From Solicoccozyma terricola (Eukaryota > Basidiomycota > Tremellomycetes > Filobasidiales > Piskurozymaceae): a stretch of DNA of 64,000 nucleotides. The position numbers were made by a program, and so were the translations under genes. Position 1 is the first letter of the stretch; every line of letters starts with the position of its first letter. The notes below the pieces were generated by a model. That model was not told the DNA's origin, ran no database searches, and saw only the letters and a program-made list of their open reading frames with translations. This document shows positions 35,308 through 44,003 of this stretch, one piece after another. Location: contig BCLD01000014.1 in assembly GCA_001600875.1 (NCBI GenBank), forward strand, positions 401,475 to 465,474, read 5' to 3'.

Positions 35308-38300
35308 CTACTGCCAGAACTTTTCGGCATACAATCCCCACACGTTATTAAGACGAAGAGGACGAGAGTACGGCTTGGCATCCGACTCGCGGATAGTCGT
35401 GGTGTGATCTAGCTGCTTGGCGGCACGCACTATGCAGACACGACATCTGGTGAGCCAGCGGGCGGTAAGAAACGTGCCGCAGGAGGTTTAGCTCACCAAC
35501 GTCGTTCGTGAAAAAATCCACAAACACTACCATGACCATCTCGTTGTCATTGACATCTTCCGGGAGAGCCGATCCGACGTAATCACTGTATTAGAAATGG
35601 CAAGACATGAATCGAAGGTAACGAGTGAAGAGTCCCGGTTGACTCACGGGATGGCACCCTTGGCTTGTCGGACTGCATAATCAATTCATATCAGAACGTC
35701 AGAAAGCCACAGAGAACAGTTCATGCGGGGAAAACTCACCAGGAATATGCTTGGTATCATCAGGTCTGCGCGGGATACAGTCATCGAACATGAGCTTTCT
35801 GTGCATTACTACCCCATCGCTTTCTGACACTCACATTCCAGCACAAGAATCGCGGGTGACGTATCCAGTTGTCAATTTCTTCCTAGTCTGCAACACCTGC
35901 TGCACAGCATGCGAACCTGCCATCGCTTCGGCCTGTTCAAATGCCATCCATTGTTCTCGTTGACTTCGAGACCAGGTTCCGAACGACGCTTCGTTATCCT
36001 CCATCTCATGCGGAAGCAATTGACTGGCGCCATTATCATTCATCTTCGTGAGGAGACGGCGAGCGACTCCAGCTTTCATTTCAAAATACGCAAACGAATT
36101 CGTGCTGAAACAATTTCACCCGGTAAATGAGATGAAGGCTGTCCGTCAATAGTTGCGCGTACACTCACAATGGTGAGACAACGAGCATATCGTTCAGGGT
36201 GAAAACGCCTGCGAACTGTCCCGCGAGCATCAGCGTCTCCCTGGCTTTCGTCGCGTCTCTCACATTCGCACTCACAATGTCAAACCTCTGAGACCCTGAA
36301 TTCGCGAGGAATAGCCTTTCCTGGCCCTTATCCGCCTTTTTATCGCTCAATACAGCAGGCAAGACGGTGTCCATCAACAGGGTGAATATTGAATCGGGGG
36401 CTCCAGGCATCGAACGAGACATAAAGTAGTCTTGTGGAGCTATACCGAGTGGCACAGAGAGGTTTTGGTGAACCACCACGTCTTGCACCGTGGAGCGGAG
36501 GGAGAAACCAAGTGACTGACGTACAGCAGCGTGTAAGCTGCTGGTTGCAGTGCGATACGGAGCTTGCTCACCGTATCAAATTCCTTGTCTAAGCCAGTGT
36601 GATACTTGTACCTGGTGCGTTGAGACGGCAAGAGACTGAGCACTCTGTCCTCCCAATCTTGTGAAACCTTGGACTCACGTTCTCCGATTGTTATCCAAGT
36701 ATTTACGAGATATGTCCAACGCTCCGTTCTTGCGGGTGCTGGTCAGATTAGCTCTAGAATGTAGGGGAAGAATTCAGTAAGAGTGGGAGGAGCAGACAGC
36801 GAACATGCGAAGTAGACTCACGACATCCACCCAACAGTCTCGCAGAACCGTCCCGATTGTAATCTGCAGCAACGATGCGCAGTTGTCAACGTCGTGGGAA
36901 TACCCATTCTCGGCCCATGACTTCTCACTCACGCCATCGACCTCGAATCGAATTGAGTACAATCCCGAATATGAGAATGACCACCTACGAATGCGGGAAC
37001 CCAGCGAATATCCCAATCAGACTCGCAAATGAAACGAAAGACGGTAGATAATATTTACCAAATATGAAAATCGGAACATTCGTATGAATACTCCTGATTG
37101 CGTCGAAAACGAGGGAGAAATCGGCATCTCTTCCCGTTACGGGCATATGTCCTGCAAGTATGCTGTTGTAAACATTAAACACACAATTAGCGTGTATGTT
37201 CGGACGACGGGGAGAGGTGGATGGGGGAGAAAGAAAAACTTGCAAGAAATCAGGAGATTCTTGAATTGCATCAAGGAACCATGTTTCTTTGATCATTTCA
37301 GCTGGAGTCTGAACGTTTGTGTTTCTTTATGACATGGTTTGATTTGGGGGGGGGGGGGGGAGGGGGGTTAATGGCCGCAACAAGTATCAGAAGGAGGTAT
37401 GGACACGTACGCAGTGTTGGCGGTGACTGGGAATTGCAAAACACGAAACGATCAAGATATGTTTATCTTGCACAACGCAGTGGATGTGGTGGTGTAGTAC
37501 TCACAAGCCCCGTATAAAATCCCAAAAGCAGTGACTTTCCTCCCTCTTCCCAGCACGGCCCCCCCAAAAAGAAAGAAAAAACATGATCAAGGTTCGTTCA
37601 GACCAACCAGTGAGTCGAAAAAAAAAAAAAAAAAAATCAGAAAACTCACTGTTTGGTGACGAACTTTACATATCTCTCTCCGATAGGGACGGAAGTTGAA
37701 TTCTCAAGCGTTATATTAGTATTCGATGTTATGAATCTACCATTCCTATCACCTCGGACAAAAACCAAAATATCAATCACCCAACCGTCCCCACCTTCAT
37801 GGCACCCACACCCTTTCAAAGGAGGGGGGGGGGGGGGAACTCACCATCTCCCTTCCTGTGCACGTTTGTAAACTCTATCAACCACATCCTCCCTGTACAT
37901 TTCATGATTCCCAATCGCCAAAACATCATATTGCAATTCCGAGAGGAGGTAATCGGAGACGTCAGCACCTTGACTAGAAGAACTGACGAGACCCGGTCCA
38001 TCATTATGATCTCCCGAGTCACTGTGGGGATTTGGTAAAAAGGGGGGTGTAACAACAATCGACAAAAAATCGAGACTCAGAGGGTTGTATATTTCCATAG
38101 GTGATGATGACGACGACGACGACGACCACATACATTAATAATAAATCCCGACCTTCCTCATCGGCTTTTGCCCTCATATGATGTAGAAACGAAGCAATAT
38201 CTCCTATATCGCCCGAGTAATTCTATGATTGTCGTTGAAAAAGGGAGAGAGAGAGAGTTTGCGTGTGTGACGAGGATGAGTGTGATGATATGATGGAAAG

Positions 38301-39113
38301 GTATGAGAGAGGATGGACGTACGGGTTCAGGCCATGTACTCTGTAAATGTCAGTATATTAAGTGATCGTATCAGCGTCTTGGCGGCATCCCTATTACATC
38401 ACCGCAATGACACTTACATGTTGATGACCCAATAACCAACCTGTCGTAGTACACCAACAAAATTACCATCAGTACCACCGTCGAACAGTTACCACCATCG
38501 AAGCATATCTCTCTGATTGTCAACAAAGGATATGAAACGGTCACTCTTGATCGCCAAGCACAAAGGAGTGTAGCTAGCTGACTATCGCTCGCGGAAGAGG
38601 AAGAGTCGTTGATTGATACACTCGCAGAGAGGGTTGCTCGCTATGCTCGCGAGAACAGTAGTGCGGAATACGAGTCGAGGGCGGGAGACGATGATGTTGG
38701 TTATGGGAAGAGATGATTGCTCGCTGCGCTCGCCGAAGGGATATTCTTCGCTACGCTCAGAGATGAATGCTCGCTGCGCTCGCCGAAGAAGAGATATTCT
38801 TCGCTACGCTCAGAGATGATTGCTCGCTGCGCTCGCGAAGAAGAGATATTCTTCGCTACGCTCAGAGATTACTGCTCGCTTCGCTCGCGGAGTATTCTTC
38901 GCTACGCTCAGGGAAGAAGAGCTCGCTGACGCGAGCAATTACTGCTCGCTGCGCTCGCCGCTACTCTCAGGGACACCCACCATGCGTATCAGTCGTATGC
39001 ACAAAGTTAACATCCCCCCATGTCAACTTCTCCGTCGGCCACGGGAGATCTGATTCTTCGATTGCCAGTGTCTTCGAGAGGATCGATGAGAGTAGGATGA
39101 TGAGATGGAGCAT
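35308..39113 (-). CDS. Secreted calcineurin-like metallophosphoesterase (yeast YHR202W type)
   Basis: Fungal metallophosphoesterase related to 5'-nucleotidases. ATG at 39113 opens a signal peptide (MLHLIILLSSILSKTLAIEE), then the metal-binding D-x-H motif in VNFVHTTDTHGWLLGHQH. Two very short exons follow (38440-38418, 23 nt; 38340-38323, 18 nt), then NYSGDIGDIASFLHHMRAKA, the GDxxD-type motif LIDSGDHNDGPG and the GNHE motif in YDVLAIGNHEMYREDVV. Next come RWNGRFITSNTNITLENSTS, IGERYVKFVTKQ, SLLAGHMPVTGRDADFSLVF and HTNVPIFIFG. The C-terminal region includes QDYFMSRSMPGAPDSIFTLL and RFDIVSANVRDATKARETLM and ends LNNVWGLYAEKFWQ at 35308. At least a dozen introns; several contain poly-C or poly-A tracts, and the first (38441-38980) holds a tandem repeat array. 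Extracellular or vacuolar phosphomonoester/nucleotide hydrolysis is inferred. Divergent from HAPX. Confidence 0.87.
38441..38980 (-). other. Repeat-bearing first intron of metallophosphoesterase
   Basis: Donor GTGGGT after ACGCATG at 38981 and acceptor CTACGACAG at 38441. Splicing joins DTHG to WLLGHQH across the active-site motif. At 540 bp it is five to ten times the usual intron size here, and most of the excess is the tandem repeat at 38719-38970. Confidence 0.85.
38719..38970. repeat. ~50-bp tandem repeat array with hairpin-forming units
   Basis: The motif GCTCGCTGCGCTCGC begins at 38719, 38769 and 38822. Variants follow at 38874 (one base changed), 38921 and 38944, so the spacing is 50, 53, 52, 47 and 23 bp. 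Between them runs a second motif TTCTTCGCTACGCTCAG. Each full unit contains CGAAGAA...TTCTTCG (7-bp stem, 6-nt loop), and the variant at 38921 folds as GCTCGC-TGAC-GCGAGC. A degenerate copy lies near 38636. The repeats keep several frames open on the + strand, which yields spurious reading frames. Confidence 0.92.
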
Positions 39114-39678
39114 GATTTGATTGGGAAGGGAATAAGACCGGTGGGTGGGTGGGTGATGGTGGGTGTTGTGATGTACCTTTGGGGTGGGTGAGTGGGTGAT
39201 GATGATGAGGTCGGTCTGTCTGTCCACCGTGAGAGAGTGCGTGACCGGCGCATTGGATCACCACCACCCCTCCTCTGATCGTAGGGCAGGCGAGGGTAGA
39301 CGACGATGGGGATATGACTGACCGACCACTTGCCCACCCTCCGTCTCCCCGTCTCCCTGTCTCCCTGTCTGCCATTCCACCATCGCTATCGTCATCACCC
39401 TGCTCTGTGCTGGACACCACCCCGCGGCTACCCCGCTACCCTCCCTGAATCTAATCTGATAATGGACACCCCATTTCCTATCCCCCACCCCGGCACGTGA
39501 GGCGGTGTGACTGCGCATCCTCTTCCTCCAGTCCAAGACCATCGCACCATCGGCCGAAGGTCATTCTCATCATCCTGGGCATTTGCAACTAGTTGGTATA
39601 TGCACTTCAACACACCGCACACCATACACACCCACCCACACCCACACCCACATCCTACCTTCCATCACACCCACCAAC
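39114..39678. promoter_or_regulatory. Bidirectional promoter of metallophosphoesterase and HAPX
   Basis: Shared 565-bp upstream region. It holds GGGTGGGT-type repeats (39140-39190), ATTGG (inverted CCAAT) at 39252-39256, a CTCCCTGTCTCCCTGTCTG pyrimidine stretch (39350-39370), the iron-GATA consensus at 39454-39462 and an ACCCACAC repeat just before the HAPX ATG. Confidence 0.6.
39454..39462 (+). promoter_or_regulatory. Iron-responsive GATA-factor site (ATCWGATAA consensus)
   Basis: ATCTGATAA, an exact match to the ATCWGATAA site bound by fungal iron GATA factors (SreA/Fep1/Urbs1 family), 217 bp upstream of the HAPX ATG. In Aspergillus, SreA represses hapX under iron sufficiency. In Cryptococcus the homologous regulator is Cir1. 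Confidence 0.6.
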
Positions 39679-41775
39679 ATGTCAACCATCAAAGAAAAAT
39701 CCTCTTCATCCGGTATCGTATTCGCTAAACCGACTAAACAATGGGTTATACCTGAACGTGCTAAACCAGGTAGGAAAGCAAAAGTTAAGATTGAATCTGC
39801 AGCTGTATCCACTCATGCGGGAGGAGGAGGAGGAGGAGGAGGAGGAGGAGGAATATCATCCACTCCATCTCCATCTCCATCTTCAACTTCCATACCTCTT
39901 CCCAACGCGAACGCTACGGAACCATCAACCACCACCACCACCACCACCCCATCGTCATCCGCTCAAACGAATCGCGAAGCACAACGAAATTTCAGACTAC
40001 GTAAATCATCATACATCACTTCTCTCGAAACTCGAATTTCCGCATTCGAACGTGGTGAATTTGAAAGATCAAAAGAATTACAAAATTCAGCTTTGGCTGT
40101 GAAAGAAGAGAATGAAGTTTTGAAAAGGGAAAATAGAAGGTTACGTAGTGAAGTTGGGGTTTTAAGGAGTGAGATTAGGAGACTTGGGAATGAAGTGGAA
40201 AGGTTGAGAGGGGTGAAGATTACAGCGAGTATGGCCAAAAAGAAGGTGGTGGCGGTGGAGAATCCGAAAGAGGTTACACAGATTACACCAATTACACCGC
40301 CTTCGGATAATCAACAAATCGATGGAAGGATAAGACGTGGGAGTATCAACGTTTCACCGAATAGGAACGGTCGTCGATCTTCGTTCCCTAATCATCAAGT
40401 CGGAGGTGTTACTCCAATCCCAATCCCAGTCCCAGTCCCAGTCCCGTCCTCCCCTCAGCTCGAAACTCTCCCAACTCAACCTAAACAATCCATCCTCGCT
40501 TGTGGATTCTGTACGGATGTCGAAACAATATGCGTCTGTCAAATGGTCGCAGAAGCGGAAAATGGAATGATAAATACCTCAATAGAAGATAATATTAATA
40601 ATAACATCCAACCTGAAACCTCACATTCAATACTCGAAAACTTACCTACCCCTGAACCCGCTGTACCACTTCCTCGAAGAAGGGATAGGAAAAGACGAAC
40701 ATCAAGTGTCATGTTATCAAGTGGTGAATCATCATGGTGGATTTCATCATCGAATTCAAATGTAGAACCGAATTTCGGTGTGGAGACTCCGATGGTGGAT
40801 TTGACAAAGTATTCGGGGTTGATCAGTTTGGCTCAATGTAGTGGTGATCCGAGGAATTGCGATGCTTGTCGGGATGACGATTTTGGTGAGTTGATTGCAT
40901 TACACGCGGTCGTTTTCAAAAGAGGCGTGTTTCTGACGGACGTAGATATGTCTACTCACAGGTCGTCAATTCTGCGAACGACTCACAAGCACTGTATGTG
41001 CGGAATCAGCTTGCGGCGAACGTTGTGCTCGATGTACCGAAAATCCATCTCCAAGTTTCCCATCTACCGACGCATTCATCACCGATGCATTCACCACATC
41101 TCACTCAGCCACTCACATCGAAGCTCCCTGTTGTGGAGATGGTGAAATCTGTGGGAAAAAACCGTCTGCGTGCTCAGGTGATAATACAGCGGCAGGGATG
41201 TCTATCACTTTACCGTCAATTGCGGATGCATTGCAGAATGTTGCGAGACTTGACACGGCTGTTGAATTAAGGGGAGCAGGAACAGGTCATGGAGAGACGA
41301 TGGGAGCAGATGAAGCTTGGAGAACGTTGAAAGTGAGTTTTTTCGTGATCTTTGTGAGGCCGGCCGGTGTGGCGTTTCGCGCTGACACGCTGCGGAAACA
41401 ATGATCAACAGGCACATCCAAATGCTCAATATGCATCCCTCGACATGCTCGCTGACGTTGTCGCTCGTCGTACCAAATGTTATGGACCGAGAGTCGAGCT
41501 GTCGCCACCACCACCAGAGACCGACCTGGCTTCGGCTCCACATCGTCAACTTGTTCCATTGGATGTGAGTAATCGAAAGAAACAAAAGAAAAAACAATTT
41601 CACACGCTCGAACAAAAGCTGATTGACGGGTAACACTTCGCAGGAGCTCGTCGTCACCCGCAGCAAACGACGTCTCGAAGTCCAAGCTGACGCTGTCAGA
41701 GACGCTCTGGCGTTGCTCGATGCTCAACCAAGGAAGAGAATGAAGATCGGCTTGGACACCGAGACGGATGCCTGA
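39679..41775 (+). CDS. HAPX: Iron-regulatory bZIP factor HapX
   Basis: HapX, the iron-sensing bZIP subunit that docks on the CCAAT-binding complex (CBC) to repress iron-consuming genes in iron starvation. Four exons (39679-40885, 40962-41332, 41412-41564, 41644-41775) sum to 1863 nt, giving 620 residues. Domains in order: the Hap4-like CBC-binding motif KQWVIPERAKPGRKAK (~21-36); a Gly run from GGA repeats; the basic region NREAQRNFRLRKSSYI with a following coiled coil (EENEVLKRENRRLRSEVGVL); then four Cys-rich regions, CGFCTDVETICVC, CSGDPRNCDACRDDDFGRQFC (across intron 1), CAESACGERCARC and CCGDGEICGKKPSAC. These are proposed Fe-S ligands in relatives. The C-terminal block DEAWRTLKAHPNAQYASLD and VVARRTKCYGPRVELSP is conserved in HapX proteins. 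The basic region has Asn-Phe (RNFRLRK), where Yap-type bZIPs usually have Ala-Phe. Confidence 0.95.
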
Positions 41776-41940
41776 GCAAATGGAGAATTAGAAATAAAGT
41801 TGTATACTGCGCCGAACGTGTACAGAATTTGTTCTATAGTTCATGTCGATTCGTAATGTTTCTACATACAAATGAAATATCCTCTCTTACCCCTCCTTGA
41901 GAGCAATTACTTCATAGACCGCTAGACTACCGCTAATCAT

Positions 41941-43614
41941 CTACAGCTTGACGAAGCTGATAACCCATCATATCCGGTCAGGGTTTTTATAAATCTCGGC
42001 ACGACAACACGCGCCACTCACGTCGCATCAATCTGCTTTATCTGAGGCAGGGCGAGAATGATCTTACGCCTATAAGCTGTTTGATCATTCGTTTGACATG
42101 GGTTACCTTCAAGGTAAACGGTGGTAAGTTCGGGTAGTGGAGCAAGCTCCTTGTCAAGATCTTGCAGGTTTGGAATCTTGTTGTAGCTGGCCTGCGAGTA
42201 CGATCACACAGATCAGAAGTGTGCGTGACCTACCCAGAGATGAGAAACATACCCAGAACTCCTGGAGCTTGGTGAGATGCGACATGTTCTCGATCTTCTC
42301 GATCATGTTGTTGCCAACATCCAGCGTTGTCAAGTTGACCTGCGATATGGAACGAGGATCAGTCACGCGGCTCACAGAAAGTACTGACATTGCCTCACGT
42401 TCTTCTCCAACCCCTCAATCTTCGTCAAACCATTATGGCTGAGGTAGAGCTCTTCCAGACTGATCAGTTTATCAAGTCCTTCCAGCTTGGTTATCCGATT
42501 CGATTGCATGGACAGGATTTTGAGTTTGACAAAGTTGTCAAGACCCTGCAAAATAGTACCTGGTGTTTAAAATCTACTTTTACGCAGATACAACAACAAG
42601 GTTCATTCTCACCTCGAGCTTGCGGATCTTGTTTTTACCCAGCCATAGTTCTTGCATTAACGTGCATCCATCCAGATTCTCGATTTCCTTTGTGTGACGT
42701 AAAATCGTCAGCACCGTCCCGTCTGTTTTAGGATCTCGTTCAAGCTGATACACACCCTTATCCGATTGCCACCCAATTCCAAACTGGTCAAACTTGCCTT
42801 TGCCCAGTCGAGTACTCCAGGTTCGATCTTTGAGATCTTATTCTGGACGAGATAGAGAGTGTGTACTTCAGTGAGGGAGGGTAAAGAGGGGATATGTCGG
42901 ATATTGTTGAATGATAGGTCAAGAGAGCTGAACAAGATCCACCTCATTAGTCATGATCCGGTGGACCGCAACGAGGGGAAAAGATACTACATACTGAACA
43001 TGTTTGCAATGCTTCAACTCGTCATCCCGAACATGATGGCCGAGTCGGTTATCGTAGAGATCCAATTCCTCCAACGCATCCAGTCCTTGGAAGGCTTCGG
43101 TAGGCAAGGGAGATACGAGGTTGTTCTGGCGAAGACAAAGGCGTTTGAGGTGGGAGCCGAAACGATGGAAGTGCAGGACGGGAAGGATATCATTCGAGAG
43201 CTTGAGATGTTGAAGGTGTAGCTCCTGATGGGATGATACAGGGATCAGCGTACGGAGGACCGAAACTGAATATTGAAGGAAAAAAAAGAAAAAGAAAACA
43301 GCGTTCACACTCACCTCTGTAGTATCAGGATAATCTTTCAAGAAATCCGGATCTTCAACCTTTGTATCGCCTTCTTCCAGCTCATAATCTGCTCTACCCT
43401 CTCCATCATCTTCATCCTCACTCCCACCATCGGGATGGAATCCGTTCGCACCCTGCACGCCTGACCTGGCTTGAGCATCAGCGTGAGCCGCGAGTTGCTC
43501 CAAGTTGTCCTGCGTAGCCGGGACGGAGAAAATCTCTGTAGGACCTAGACGAGCCGTGCGTTTTGGCTTGTCGGCACCGTTGGTGATGGTTGTGGAGGAG
43601 GATAGGTCTGACAT
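41941..43614 (-). CDS. SDS22: Protein phosphatase 1 regulatory subunit Sds22 (LRR)
   Basis: Leucine-rich-repeat regulator of PP1 (Glc7), nuclear in yeasts and needed for mitosis. ATG at 43614. An acidic, Ala-rich leader (GSEDEDDGEGRADYELEEGD) precedes about eleven SDS22-type LRRs: LHLQHLKLSNDILPVLHFHR, LKRLCLRQNNLVSPLPTEAF, ALEELDLYDNRLGHHVRDDE, SLDLSFNNIRHIPSLPSLTE, VHTLYLVQNKISKIEPGVLD and TSLELGGNRIR. After further introns these continue with LTTLDVGNNMIEKIENMSHL and LTKLQEFW. It ends with the LRR cap: LPELTTVYLEGNPCQTND, YRRKIILALPQIKQIDA, and after a final 70-bp intron TFVKL with stop at 41941. About ten introns. Convergent with HAPX, 165 bp apart. Confidence 0.94.
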
Positions 43615-44003
43615 GGTGCAGCGGTGTAGTATACGGTTGATCTAGTGGATAGCTTGTCCTAGTCTGACGGTCTGTTGAGTGGACCCCCGGCCATCAACCC
43701 TGAACATCATCGTTGAACACGTGACTGCAAGCATCACATATCGTATAACTCGGAATATCACTATGGATACTACAATCGACTTGACCACACACTACTGCTA
43801 TTCCACACAAATGCCGCTGCCGCTGCCGCTGCCTCATGTCGACTTCCATTCGAAAAACAATGACCAAAAGAGACAATCCCCCTCATACAAATCTTCCAAG
43901 TGATTTCTTTCAAAGTGGGCACTGGGCGTCGATGCTACGGGAGAAGGGATTGTGGATCAGATATCCCGTCGGAGAATGGGGTAATCAATGTACAGGGAGG
44001 GAC
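43615..44003. other. Intergenic: SDS22 promoter and aldehyde dehydrogenase 3' flank
   Basis: About 390 bp; contains a GCCGCT repeat near 43813. It may hold one more terminal exon of the aldehyde dehydrogenase: on the minus strand the last codon is followed by GTGAGT, a TGATTAC branch-like motif and CCCGTAG, after which eight codons precede a stop near 43905. Confidence 0.45.

Noticed and set aside
38613..39120. Overlapping + strand open frames of 68-117 codons with repeated SLRSE/RYAQ peptides
   Set aside because: They come entirely from the tandem repeat, which lacks stops in several frames, and they lie antisense to an intron of the phosphoesterase gene.
41885..41940. tRNA-like A-box (TAGTCTAGCGGTC on the minus strand)
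   Set aside because: No matching B box (GGTTCGAANCC) or cloverleaf pairing downstream; it lies in the SDS22 3' flank.
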